Part shown: positions 23,211 through 34,907 of the stretch, piece by piece
How the letters are laid out: the number at the start of each line of letters is the position of its first letter
How positions within the stretch are numbered: the stretch's first letter is position 1
Origin: Annona cherimola
Taxonomy: Eukaryota; Streptophyta; Magnoliopsida; Magnoliales; Annonaceae
Direction: 5' to 3'
Length of the DNA stretch: 64,000 bases
Assembly (NCBI GenBank): GCA_030490835.1
Contig: CM059971.1
Span: 47,974,012-48,038,011, forward strand
Position numbers and translations under genes: made by a program
The notes under the pieces: generated by a model
Databases searched by the model: none
What the model was told of the DNA's origin: nothing
Seen by the model: only the letters and a program-made list of their open reading frames with translations

Positions 23211-25032
23211 TCATCCTTTTGGTACCCATTTTATGGGTCCATTTGGGTTAGTTATCCTTTGGAGTCTATGTTGGTCTACCTTTGAAGCCATAAATCCAAT
23301 GCTTTTCGGCATCCAAACCAATTTTGCACCAAGGTTTTGCAATTTTCTCAATTTGCGTTGATAAACCTTGTATCCTAACTTGTTGCAAAAATTACAAGCT
23401 CCTGGAAGTCTAGAAACAGGAAGCCATTGGTAATTTGTTCCTCGGTTGGTCTTTTGGTCCAAACTACTTGATTTATCTTAGGTTTAGTATAAATGGGTTT
23501 GGCATTGTTTCTCGGAGCATTAGATTTCTCTTGCTCAAATGTATTATACCCAAGTCCTTTCTTACAAGTTTGGGTTGTCATTTTCAAGAACATTTTCACA
23601 TTTTCTCCTGGATTAGAAAACTTGACAAGCGATTCATTTAATGATTCATTTTCCCTTTTGAGTTTCTCTAACTCAACTTCTAAGGTATTCTTTTCACTTT
23701 TTAATTTATCTATCTTTTCAGCAAGTTTACCATTCACAATTATTATTGCATCACATTGTCTTTTCTTTATTATAAACTTGTTTCCTAATTTCTTTATTTC
23801 CTCATATAATGAATCGTAGGCTTGTTGAAGTTCTTCCAATTCAGCATATTTGAGGCATTCATTTATAGAAGAGAAAATTGAAAAAGATTTTTGTTTGGAG
23901 GTTACCTCTTGACTACTTGTGCAGTTCGTTGAAGTAGCTTGATCCTCCAAGATTTTCGTGGCTGCAAAACATATGTCGAAATTTTCTATGCAACAAATTC
24001 TTGCGCAATCTGCTTCACATTCTTCACTTGAAGAGCTACATGTTGTAGATTCCTCTTCATTTACGTACATGCCTCTTCCTTTGTATCTTTGAAATTTTCT
24101 GTTGTCGCCTCGATCTTTTCTTTGCTCCTTTGCTTTATTTTCTTCGGGCGTTGGGCATTGGGCTTGCATGTGCCCCGAACCACCAAACCGGTAACATTTT
24201 GTTGATTCTTTCTTTTTCTCTTTAGAATTTCATTCTTTAAAGTTTCTAAAATTTCTACCTTTTCTTACAAATTTTCTGAACCGTTTTGTAAGTAAGGCAA
24301 TTTCATCATCATTTTGTGATGATGAGGTGGTGTCATCCGAGTCTTGTGCAGCTTTCAAGGCGATGACTTTTTGTCTTTGTGGTGATCCTCGTTTCTTTTC
24401 TTGATTAGTTCATGTGACATTAACGAGCTAATAAGGTCTTCCAACTTCAATGTGTTTAGGTCCTTGGCTTCTTCTATTGCCGTTATTTTTGGAGTCCATG
24501 ATTCGAGTAGTGCCCTTAGAATCTTCATGACCTGTTCAGATTCAGAAATTGCCTTTCCTAGCCCTTTCAAGGTGTTAGTAATCTTAGAAAATCTAGCAAA
24601 TATTTCAGAAATATTTTCTGTTTCTAGCATTCTAAAGTTTTTCAATTCTCCAATCAAAATATTTCTCCTTGTCCCTTGGACTTGAGAAGTTCCTTCATAG
24701 ATAGATGTTAGTGTATCCCATATCTCTTTGGCAGTTAAATAAGAGGATACTCTATCATATTCGGAAGCCGTAAGAGCACAAAATAATGAATTCATAGCCT
24801 TGGAGTTACTCTTTACAATTTTCACTTCCTCATCGGTCCATTTAGAAGCTCTTTCATCAATAGGCAAAGTCACACCGTCTTGGATTGCAATCCAAGAGTC
24901 CATATCTATAGCCATGATGAGTTCTTTCAAACATAGCTTCCAATATCCAAAATTATTCCTATCAAACAATGGTGGCCTAGTAAAGAATTGGCCTTCGAAA
25001 AATGCGGGAACAGAAGTGGATTGGGATGCCAT
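23211..25032 (-). pseudogene. gag, element A
   Basis: ATG at 25032 opens MASQSTSVPAFFEGQ, the copia gag (UBN2-type) start, with FGYWK, WDTLTSIYEGTSQVQGTR and LMSHELIKKRNEDHH. A frameshift follows near 24370. The CCHC zinc knuckle at about 24165-24210 reads CYRFGGSGHMQAQC, so its second Cys is Phe. A coiled coil (about 23880-23600) and another frameshift (about 23400) follow. A second knuckle-like CNFCNKLGY has also lost its His. It ends IKWVPKG-stop at 23211. Gag normally forms the particle and packages RNA; this copy cannot. Confidence 0.9.
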
Positions 25033-25066
25033 ATCAAAAGATCTCTTTGGTAAAACTCAAAGACCT

Positions 25067-25078
25067 GCTCTGATACCA
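25067..25078 (-). other. primer-binding site, element A
   Basis: The reverse strand reads TGGTATCAGAGC two bases after the LTR end. It is complementary to the 3' end of plant initiator tRNA-Met. Confidence 0.92.
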
Positions 25079-25080
25079 CT

Positions 25081-26747
25081 TGTTGGTCCCGAATTGATGA
25101 CAATTACCCAAGAGGGGAGGGGTGAATTGAGTATTTAAAAATTTAAAACTTTAATTAGATATTTTACCCTGGTTTAGTTTAAACCACTTTAATGAAACAA
25201 ATAGAAAGCAATAAGATAATGAAAGCGGAAATGAAAAACAGTAGCAAGATTTATAGTGGTTCGGGCAACCTTTCCTTACTCCACTCTTCCAAACTCACAC
25301 TCCCTTGTGACTTGGGTTCCGCTATGTATTCCGCGAATACAACTAGAGTCTCCACTCTCTTCTAGATTCTAGCTCTAGGGGGCATATACAACCAGAGCCT
25401 CCGCTCTCTTCTAGATTCTAGCTCTAGGGGGCGTGTACAACAAGCAACACAAGTAGGTGATGAGTTACACTCCAATCACAACCCTACTTGCTATATCTTG
25501 GTTTGAAACACCGAACTCAAACCAAGCACAAAAATCAAATAACAAGATGAAATAGAAGAAATCTACACTTTACAGATTTGTGTAGGCAGTTTTAGCTCGA
25601 GGAAGAATCTGTAGAAGCAACGAATCGTATTGCGTTGAAGCAAACAACAACTTTGAAGCTTGTTCTTCCTTTGAAAGTGTATAAATCACTCAATTGTAGA
25701 GAAAAGTGGATTGAAACTCTTAGTAGCACTTCTTTCCTCTTTTTCAGCTCTATCTTGTGTGTATCCACGTTTGCTTGAGTGTCTATATATAGAGGAGGGA
25801 GATTTTTGAACGTTATGAAGTTGGTTGGCGCGCAATAAATGTTCCAACGTTCAAAAATTCAAACGTTACGCCTCCAAGTCGTATATGGAGTCGACTTGGC
25901 CTGCGACTTCACCCAAGTTGCATGATGGAGTCGACTTGGCCTGCGACTTCGCCATGCTCAGCTTGTTCAAGTTCCTCCTTGCGTCGACTTGGTCTTGGAC
26001 TTCACCCAAGTCGATGCTGGAGTCGACTTCGGGTGAGACTTGGCTTTCATATCCTGCCAAGTGAACTTAAAATACTTTGAAATGACTCCGCTTATCCAAT
26101 AATTGTTCTCTCATCACTTTTATATGAATTTATACAACTTTACTTGCTTTGAATTTGTTTTAATCTTCATTTTGATCTAAGTTGAAAGCTTGGGTTATCT
26201 TAGCCTTCAGCTTTACTCAAGTTGCAAGTCAGGTTGACTTGGTCTGCGACTTAGCTTTTCAAATCCTGCATTGTTATGCTCAAGTCGATGTTGGAGTCGA
26301 CTTGGTCTGCGACTTCACCCAAGTCGCAAGTGGAGTCGACTTCATGTGCGACTTCGGTAGTTCTGCCATCCAATTTCAACTCTGGAAGGAAAGTGTCACT
26401 TGAAGTCGATACTGGAGTCGACTTGGTCTGCGACTTCGCCCAAGTCGCAAGTAGAGTCCACTTCGTCTACGACTTTGAGAATTCTTGCTCCTAATTTCAA
26501 CGCTGGTCAGGGGACGTCTTTTGAAGTCGAAGATGGAGTCGACTTGAGAAATCGACTTGGCCCAAGTCGATGTCTGAGTCGACGTGAGTTGCGACTTGAC
26601 CTGTTCTGTTTTGTATTTTTCACTTTTATAACCTTAAACATTGCATAAAACATATTAGTTGCTAAGACTTTACTCAAATTATGTTGTTAATCATCAAAAC
26701 ACATGCTTTGGATATTTTGCATTTGATTTCAACAATTGTTTCCAACA
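25081..26747 (-). repeat. 5' LTR of element A, 1667 bp
   Basis: It is the near-identical partner of 15944-17549. It carries an extra ~61-base tandem duplication at about 25365-25440, where the 'ctctcttctagattctagctctaggggg' segment occurs twice. The TATA-like site is at about 25782-25792, read on the reverse strand, with GTCGAC arrays at 25880-26040 and 26220-26590. Confidence 0.93.
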
Positions 26748-28030
26748 AGATTAACCTCTATAGGAATGAGGTAACAAATGATTATAAAGCATGCATGGGA
26801 AGCAATCTAAGACATGGAATGATATAGATAAAATATCATTTTTCCTTGTATAGGAAAAGGAAAGGAAAAGGTGGAGGACACAGACTGAGGAGGTAAGCAA
26901 GCAAACCCTTTTGAAAATATATTTTATTCTTAAGTATTTGTGAAATGTATTTAAGAGTGGTCATTCCTATAATGTTTTGAAATGATGAATATTTATGAGT
27001 TTTTGTAAAAAGTCATACCGGCATATTGATATCATGTCATGTTCATGGACATGTGCACATGTATGATGCATAATGAAGAGGCTTCGTGGAGGTAGAAAGC
27101 GGATCAGAGGGTCCCCCTTCACTATTGCAAAGTCGTATAGGCTGTGTACTGGCGGCGTCCTCCCAAGAGGTGGAGACAAAGGAATGTTATGTGTGAATGA
27201 ATGCATTGCATTTTCATACATGGATTGAATAGGAAAGCTTGGATTTGAAATGATGTTTTTAAGGGATGGTGCAAATAATTCTCTACATGAGAATGATAAG
27301 TCACCTAGTGTAAGAGGTATATAATGTCGGGAAAATCAAAAATCATGCATATAGGAGACCATGTAGGCGTTAAGAGGAAGAGAGGTTCCCCTTGATGAGG
27401 CCAAGTCAAAGAAAGCCGGCTTATTGGACCATGCTATGTGAGATGTTCCCTGGGCTAGTGTACCCGCATACGAAGGTTTGTGTCAGGAATGGAAAAGAAG
27501 CATTTGCACATCCAATGTTTATGAAATGATTTTTATGAAAAGATTTCTGTGCATTTGATAGTTAATCACTTGATAAATATCTTCTATCGAATGGAGAGGA
27601 ATGCATTTAAAATGAAAAATGCTTGCTTATTGAGTTTCGACTCATGTTTTATTTTCCCGACCTCAGATAGGTGTAGGGAAAGCCAAGAGATGAAGGACAT
27701 GTGTTGCTAAAGGAAGAGAGAAATCTACAAAGGTTAGTAGATTTTTATATGAATAGATGCCCTAATGGGATATAATGAAAAAGGACATAGGTTGTATGAA
27801 ATTATAAAGTTATGAATAATATGAGAAGTTGATGATTTATGATGATATGGATAAGTCTATTATAAATGATGATGAGTATATGATTATATGATGAAAGAAA
27901 AAAAAAATTGGACGAGTTTTAATTAAAAATCTGCCACGTGATCAGGGCAACAGTCTTGAGTCACATTTACCAATCGATAAGATCCCAGAGTAAGGCTTCT
28001 AGGCACTTCGGTTCGGGGCGCCACACCTTG

Positions 28031-28165
28031 TCTCTTAGCATTTTGATCAACAAACTAGTGGGGAAAGGCCACTTGGTTTGAAGAGACATGTGGCAACATC
28101 ATCGTGCATGGTTGAACAGAAAGAATTTGCCAAATGAGCCTTTAATAATGATGGAAGTGTAAAGA
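28031..28165. other. host sequence between two retroelements
   Basis: This short stretch lies right of the CCTTG TSD and was contiguous with the B3 pseudogene before the LTR arrived. It may be its continuation in decayed form, but I find no clear domain. Confidence 0.3.
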
Positions 28166-28431
28166 TGATAACTCGTAAAAATACGAGTTATCATGGCCCA
28201 TTTCAGACTTTATTTATGCGTATGTTTGAGAGATTAGGCTTAGTTTGCATACGTTTAGCTTAATTTTCACTCGCTTTGTATTTTAGGAACATTATTTAGT
28301 TTTTAGGCATTTTGAGCATTAATTAGGCCTTTTTAGTTCATTTACTTAGTTTTTCCATCTTTTGCAGGAAGGACGGGATATATGAAGGCAATGTGGGCGA
28401 GTACACTGCATATCAAGACAAGTCAGAGGCA

Positions 28432-28779
28432 GGTGGATGGCGCCTAGGTGCCACCCTCCGTGCCTTTGCCATTTTTCAGCACAGTTCAGCATACAACTTG
28501 TTTCCAGTGAGTTGGTGCCTAGGTGCCACTTCATCAACATGCAAGCAAAGTTCTGAAGGTTTTTGAAGTCACAAGTCACATTGCTTCCAGGGAGTTGGCG
28601 CCTAGGCGCCAACTAGGGGCGCCCAAGCGCCAGGCATAATCCCATAATGTGTCCAAGAGAAGCTCCAAGTTGTGAAAACTCTAGGGAGTTGGCGCCTAGG
28701 CGCCAAGACATGAATTTCTAAGGTTTGCAAAGAGGTTCCAAGTTGCCCAGCACACAAAGAGTTGGCGCCTAGGCGCCAA
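28432..28779. repeat. array of five GGCGCCTAGGCGCC-type palindromes
   Basis: The perfect 18-base palindrome TTGGCGCCTAGGCGCCAA occurs at 28595-28612, 28689-28706 and 28762-28779. Imperfect copies, with GGTGCC on one or both sides, are at 28432-28454 and 28512-28529. Spacing is 60-90 bases, just upstream of the TATA box at 28830. Confidence 0.9.
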
Positions 28780-29693
28780 TACGCATCCGTCTACGCAAAT
28801 TCCCGTGCGTAGGCTATGCAACCGGGCTTTATAAATAGATCATAGGGGTTCGCGCACAAGAAAAAAGAGGGGAGAGCTCAGAACGAACTACAAAGCAAGA
28901 GAAAGAGGAAACGCGATCAAATCATGGATTGAAGAGAGGATTCAACTCCATTAGTGGAAGCCGCCGAAAAACCAGTTTTCTCTTATTCTTTCTATTTTTC
29001 TTTCTCTGCTTTCATGAATACCTTTTATATGGATGTAATGGATGTTAAGATCATGTCTTTGAACTAAACTTTCATTAGATGGATAGTTAGGATAAATTGA
29101 ATTTTAAACTATATTGTTTTTGGTTCTTTAAATATTCAGGAATGAATTTTTGACTTTATATATGATTGTGTGTGATTTACCTTTGCATGTGTGGATTTAA
29201 TTCTTTTTACAAGATTAGTTACCTTGTAAGATGATTTAATTGCTTGATTTATCCTTAAAAGAGGAAGATCTCTGCTAGATCCATGTGCAAGGCATAGGTT
29301 TCCACATTGTTAAGGGGAGTTGTTTAACGGATAGGAATATACCGTTAAACCCTGTGTAGTCATCAAAAAGGTTATAAACTTATCAATTTCACTTTATTTA
29401 ATGGCATGAAAACATAGCAATTAAATAGGGTGTGATTATATTTATATAATGTTGGAAGACATATATAAAGATTAATAAACTTGGGCAAGTAAATCCATAC
29501 ACAATTTAATTAAAAAGAACCAATGAAAAATAGTTTAGATTCAAGAATTTCAAGCTATCCATCTGTCATCCCTGATCAGTAAACCCGTTTCTAGTATCCA
29601 GAAGTTTCGCAACTCTACTCTAATTTCTCACTACAGTCGTTATTTTTAGTTAAATCATAAACTCAGAATTTTCCACCCATCAAAAGTAGTTAA

Positions 29694-31394
29694 TGTTGGA
29701 AACAATGTTTAAAGCAAAACAAAATTGACCAATGCATGAGTTTTGATGATTAATAAAGTTAAAATTGAGTATAAGGTGATTACTGATGATTTTGCTTAAT
29801 GATTTAAGGAATGAATTAGCCAAGTCGATATCCAAGTCGACTTGGACTTCGACTTAGGATGAAGTCGATCCCAAAGTTGACTCCATATTCGACTCCAAAA
29901 CAGGCCACACAACAAAATTCAAAATGGAAAGAAAAGCAGGTGAAGTCGCAGGCCAAGTCGACTCCACTTGCGACTTGGGTAGCCAAGTCGCAAACGAAGT
30001 CGACTCCAACATCGACTTGAGAAGGGAAAAACACTCCAGAGCTGATTTTGGGGCACAAAAATGCCGAAGTCGCAGACGAAGTCGACTCCAGGTGCGACTT
30101 GGGTGAAGTCGCAGATGAAGTCGACCCCGAAATCGACTTGAGTTCTTCAATGTCCAAAATACAGACTCAAGCTCATTTTCATGATCAACTTGGGATTTTT
30201 CAAATCCAAATCAAGGGTATAAGCTCACTATCAACTCAAGTCTCTCAAGTACAAGGCACAGCTTCGAACGTAGTTGAAGATGAAGAAGTTCAAGTCATGA
30301 AGACTACTATCAAAAGCAACTAAGACAAGTTCTTCAAGGAGCTTTGCAAATATTAGAAGCCATTTCAGAAGTAAATGATTCAAGAAGGAAAACTAAGCAA
30401 GCTAGAAGAAATCAGGCAAGGAGCAAATAAATTTCAGCACAAGAACAGGTCAAGTCGCAACCCAAGTCGACTCCAAGATCGACTTGAGGTCAAGTCTGAA
30501 ACCAAGTCGACCTAATCTCAGACTTGGAACTAAAGTCGCAAACGAAGTCGACTCCAGTTGCGACTGGGAAGCCAAGTCGCAGACGAAGTCGACTCCACCT
30601 GCGACTTGGGGAACCAACGTTCGAATTTTTGAACGTTGGAACATTTATTGCACGCCAACCACTTCTATAACGTTCAAATCTTCCCCATTCTATAAATAGA
30701 TACTCAAGCAAACGAGAATCAATACACTACATTGTCTAAAGAGAGAAAAGAAGTGCAAACAAGAGCTCCCATTTGCTTTTCTCTAAATTTGAGTGATCTA
30801 TACATTTTCAAAGGAAGAAAGAGCTTCAAGTTGTAAGTAGCTTCAACGACATACAACCGGTTGCTTCTACAAGTTCTTCCTCAAGCTCAATCTTGCCTAC
30901 ACAACTCTGTAAAGTGTAGATCTTTCTTATTTTCATTACTCTTTGTTATTGGTCTTGGTTTGAGTGTATTGTAACAAACCAAGACGTTGTAAGTAGAGTT
31001 GTGATTGGAGTTGAACTCATCACCTACTTATATCAAGTGTACAAGCCCCCTAGAGCTAGAATCTAGAAGAGAGCATAAGCTCTGTTTGTGTATGCCCCCT
31101 AGAGTTGGAATCTAGAAGAGAGCGGAGTCTCTAAGTGTATTCGCCGAATACATAGTGGAACCCAAGTCACAACGGTGTGTGAGCTTGGAAGAGTGCAGTA
31201 GGGAGAGGTTGCCTGAACCACTATAAATCTTGCCTACTGTTTACCTTATTGCTTTCACTATTTCATTACTCTCTATTTGTTTTAATCAAGGGGATTAAGC
31301 TTTCAAGGGGTTAAGTTTTAATTTACCGAAGAATTTTATAAGAACCCAATTCACCCCTCCCCTCTTGGGTTTTGTCATTAACTCGGGACCAACA
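29694..31394 (+). repeat. 5' LTR of element B, 1701 bp
   Basis: It contains GTCGAC/GCGACTT palindrome units at 29820-30140 and 30450-30610, the AACGTT hairpin at 30614-30639, and a TATA box (TATAAATA, 30691). A tandem pair of 'ccccctagag.t.gaatctagaagagag' segments lies at 31045-31120. Open frames at 29816-30323 and 30450-30711 come from the array. Confidence 0.95.
30614..30697 (+). promoter_or_regulatory. LTR core promoter: AACGTT hairpin plus TATA box
   Basis: CCAACGTTC (30614-30622) pairs perfectly with GAACGTTGG (30631-30639). Another AACGTT is at 30669-30674, and TATAAATA begins at 30691. The same arrangement is at 39603-39687 in the 3' LTR and, in mirror image, in both LTRs of element A. 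Confidence 0.7.
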
Positions 31395-31396
31395 AG

Positions 31397-31408
31397 TGGT
31401 ATCAGAGC
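31397..31408 (+). other. primer-binding site, element B
   Basis: TGGTATCAGAGC lies two bases after the 5' LTR. It is complementary to the 3' end of initiator tRNA-Met. Confidence 0.93.
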
Positions 31409-31442
31409 AGGTCTTTGAGCTTACCAAAGAGATCTTACTGAC

Positions 31443-33254
31443 ATGGCATCCCAATCTACTTCCGTTCCCGCATTTGCCGAAGGTCAATCCTTTACTAGGA
31501 CACCATTGTTTGATGGGAACAATTTTGGATATTGGAAGCTAAGAATGAAACAACTCATCATGGCTACCGATATGGACTCTTGGATTGCAATCCAAGATGG
31601 TGTAACTTTGCCTATCGATGAAAGAGCTTCCAAATGGACCGATGAGGAAGTAAGAATCGTGAAGAGCAATGCCAAAGCTATGAATTCACTATTTTGTGCT
31701 CTCACGGCATCTGAATATGATAGAGTATCCTCTTGTTTAACCGCCAAAGAGATATGGGATACATTAACCTCCATCTATGAAGGAACTTCTCAAGTCCAAG
31801 GAACGAGAAGAAACATTTTGATTGGAGAATTAGAAAATTTTAGAATGATAGAAACAGAAAATATTTCTGAAATGTTTGCTAGATTCTCAAAAATTACTAA
31901 TGTTTCGAAAGATCTTGGAAAGGCTATATCTGAATCTGAACAGGTTATGAAGGTTTTAAGGGCTCTACCGGAATCTTGGACTCCAAAGATTACTGCGATA
32001 GAAGAAGCTAAGGACCTCAACACATTGAAGCTAGAAGACCTAATTAGCTCATTAATGTCACATGAGCTAATTAAGAAAAGAAATGAAGATCATCACAAAG
32101 GCAAAAGAGCAATTGCCTTAAAATCCGCACAAGATTCAGACGATACTTCATCTTCACAAAATGACGATGAGATTGCCCTACTCACAAAACGATTCAGAAA
32201 ATTTGTGAGGAAAGGCAGAAATTTCAAAAATTTTAAAGAAAGAAGTTCCAAAGAGAAAAAGAAAGAAACAACAAAATGTTACCGATGCGGTGGTTCCGGA
32301 CACATGCAAGCCCAATGTCCAACGCCCGAAGAAAACAAGGCAAAGGAACAAAGAAAAGATCGAGGCGACAACAAAAGATTTCAAAGAAACAAAGGAAGAG
32401 GCATGTACGTAAATGAAGAAGAATCTACAACGAATAGCTCCTCAAGTGAAGAATGCGAAGTAGATCGTGCAAGAATCTGTTGCATAGCAAACACCGACAT
32501 ATGCTTTGCAGCAATGGAAACTTTGGAGGATCAAGCCACTTCAACGGACTGCACGAGTAGTCAAGAGGTAACCTCCAAATAGAAATCCTTTTCAGATTTC
32601 TCTACAAATGAATATCTTAAATGTGCTGAATTAGAAGAACTTCAACAAGCTTATGATTCACTATATGAAGAAATAAAGAAATTAGGAAACAAGTTTACAA
32701 TTAAGAAAAGACAATGTGATGCAGTAATAATTGTAAATGGTAAACTTGCTGAAAAATTAGACAAGTTAAAAGATGAAAAGAATACCATAGAAAATGAATT
32801 AGAAAAACTTAAAAACGAGAATAAATCATTAAATGAATCTCTTGCTAAGTTCTCTAATCCAGGAGAAAATGTAAAAATGTTCTTGAAAATGACAACTCAA
32901 ACTTGTAAGAAAGGACTTGGGTACAATGCACTTGAACAAACTGAAACTAACGCTCCAAGAAATAATATCAAAACCAATTTTACTAAAATAAATCAAACAG
33001 TTTGGACAAAAAGACCAACTAATGAACAAATTACCAAATGGCTCCCTATTTCTAGACTTCCGGGAGCTTGTAATTTCTGCAACAAGTTTGGACATAAGAT
33101 ATATCAATATAAACTAAGAAAACTGCAAAACCGAGGTGCTAAATTGGTTTGGATGCCAAAATGCATTGGGTTTATGGGATCAAAGATGGATCAACTCAAA
33201 CTTCAAAGGTTAACTAACCCAAACGGACCCATAAAATGGGTACCAAAAGGATGA
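31443..33254 (+). pseudogene. gag, element B, one internal TAG
   Basis: The ATG at 31443 follows the primer site by 35 bases. The first 379 codons are open: copia gag start MASQSTSVPAFAEGQ, the UBN2-type core (FGYWKLRMKQLIMATDMDSW, IWDTLTSIYEGTSQVQGTR, MSHELIKKRNEDHH), and an intact CCHC knuckle CYRCGGSGHMQAQC at residues about 279-292. A TAG at 32580-32582 replaces a codon that is CAA in element A. The same frame then continues through a Lys/Glu-rich coiled coil (32620-32860) and a second knuckle-like CNFCNKFGH whose last Cys is Tyr, ending IKWVPKG-TGA at 33254. It would be the capsid/nucleocapsid protein. Confidence 0.92.
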
Positions 33255-33273
33255 GCTCTACTCAACTCAATTT

Positions 33274-34907
33274 TTGCAGGTTTGCCTTAAAGCTAAAGCT
33301 AATAATGTATGGTTTATGGATAGCGGTTGCTCAAGACACATGACAGGAGAAAAAGGACTATTTCATAAGATCAACCCATGTAATGAAGGAACAGTTGCCT
33401 TTGGTAATAATGAGAAAGGTAAAATTAAAGGTAAAGGAAATATCTATAGTATTTCTAATGCATGCATGGAAGATGTTTTGTTTGTTGAAGGATTCAAGCA
33501 CAATCTAATGAGCATTAGTCAATTATGTGATAAAGGATACAAGGTTGTGTTTGAATCATTTATATGTAATGTATTTGATGGAAAACATATCATGTTTAGT
33601 GGAAAAAGACATGGAAATGTATACTTGGTTTCACTTGATGAACTAGATGGTCAATGTCTAATGGCCATTGATAATGATCCATGGGTTTGGCATAAAAGGC
33701 TTGGACATATAAACATGGGAAATATAAAGACCCTATGGAAAAAGAGTTTGGTAGAAGGATTACCAAAATTGAAATATGACAAGGATAAAATTTGCAAGGC
33801 ATGTCAATTATCAAAACAACCTAAGATGCCTTTCTCTACCAAAAAGGAAATTTCCACCACTAGGCCACTTGAATTGCTACACATGGATCTATATGGGCCA
33901 TCTGATATTTTAACCATTGGTGGAAAGAAATATGTATTTGTAATTGTTGATGATTTTTCAAGATTCACATGGATAATTCTCTTAGCTAGCAAAGATGAAG
34001 CCTCTCTATGTTTGCAACTTTTGTAAATTTGGTGCAAAATGAAAAACAAAGTACTATTATAACTATAAGAAGTGATCATGGTGGTGAATTTGAAAACAAA
34101 CGATTCATAGAACTATGTAATGAAAAAGGAATTCATCGCACATTTTCTGCACCAAGAACTCCACAACAAAATGGAGTAGTTGAAAGGAAAAACAGAACTA
34201 TACAAGAGATGGCTAGAACAATGCTAAATGAGAGCAAACTATCCAAGAAATTTTGGGGTGAAGCTGTAAATACAGCTTGTCATGTTTTGAATCGAGTTAC
34301 CATTAGAGCAATCTTAAAAAAGACCCCATATGAGCTATGGAAAGGAAGAAAACCAAATATCTCTTATTTTCATGCTTTTGGATGCACATGCTATGTTTTG
34401 AACAATGGAAAAACCAACTTGGGAAAACTAGATGCTAAAAGTGATGAGGCAATATTCCTTGGTTACTCATCAAATAGCAAAGCATATAGAGTATTCAATA
34501 AACGAAACCAAGTTGTAGAAGAGTCAATACATGTTGTCTTTGATGAGTTTAACCAAACTCCTAGAAAGGAGGATGAATTAAGTGATGCAGATGAAACAAA
34601 AGGAAAAGAACAACCAAAGGAAATCGAGCTCAAGCCAGAAAATCTCATGGAGGAAGAGGTAAGTGAAGGTAATGACTCTTACAAACCTCCAACTGATTTA
34701 AAGTTCAAAAATGCCCATCCAATTGAGCAAGTCATTGGAAATGTGTATGAAGGAGTAAAAACTAGAAGATCAAAGCAAAACATTTGTGGACAATATGCTT
34801 TTGTGTCCAAGATCGAACCAACTACCATTGAACAAGCTCTTAATGATGAAAGCTGGGTCATTGCAATGCAAGAAGAGCTAAATCAATTTGAAAGAAATGA
34901 TGTATGA
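33274..34907 (+). pseudogene. protease and integrase, element B, one frameshift
   Basis: This ORF is in the +1 frame relative to gag, 19 bases beyond the gag TGA. It opens with the protease motif FMDSGCSRHMTG. Integrase follows: zinc-binding HKRLGHIN...CKACQLSKQ, MDLYGPSDIL (Asp), a frameshift near 34010, then IRSDHGGEFEN (Asp) and QQNGVVERKNRTI (Glu), and YFHAFGCTCYVLN. The linker is Glu/Lys-rich. It ends at the TGA at 34905-34907, where the conserved copia sequence has Trp. The reading frame of the second part continues directly into the reverse transcriptase. Confidence 0.92.

Larger units (their letters stand above)
15944..26747 (-). mobile_element. complete Ty1/copia (Sirevirus-like) retrotransposon A
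   Basis: This 10.8-kb element has TG...CA LTRs and the perfect 5-base TSD AGATT (15939-15943, 26748-26752). On the reverse strand its order is 5' LTR (25081-26747), primer site, gag, protease, integrase, reverse transcriptase, RNase H, an extra ORF, polypurine tract and 3' LTR (15944-17549). By eye the two LTRs differ at about 30 positions plus one ~61-base tandem duplication. Frameshifts and stops in gag, integrase and the extra ORF make it non-autonomous. Confidence 0.95.
14276..28025 (+). mobile_element. Ty3/gypsy solo LTR with TSD CCTTG, split by copia element A
   Basis: It starts TGTGAAACCCGCAATTC at 14276 and ends GGGGCGCCACA at 28025. CCTTG occurs at 14271-14275 and 28026-28030, a perfect 5-base TSD around the whole block. 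Removing element A and one copy of its TSD leaves about 2.94 kb. A TATA-like CTATAAATA lies near 15088. The 3' piece, 26753-28025, aligns with 10195-11605 of the solo LTR at 7994. No primer site follows, so it is a solo LTR. Confidence 0.88.

Noticed and set aside
11980..28030. One single LTR from 11985 to 28025
   Set aside because: The flanks of 11985 (CATTC) and 28025 (CCTTG) do not match, while 14276 is preceded by CCTTG. The LTR ending at 28025 therefore starts at 14276.
29820..30610. Possible CRISPR-like array of spaced repeats
   Set aside because: Units are irregular, palindromic and degenerate, lie inside an LTR of a plant retrotransposon, and have no cas genes or uniform spacers.
33238..33278. 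A 41-base intron between gag and protease (GTACC...TTTGCAG)
   Set aside because: It is too short for plant splicing; only a longer intron from an upstream gag donor would be plausible, and none is evident.
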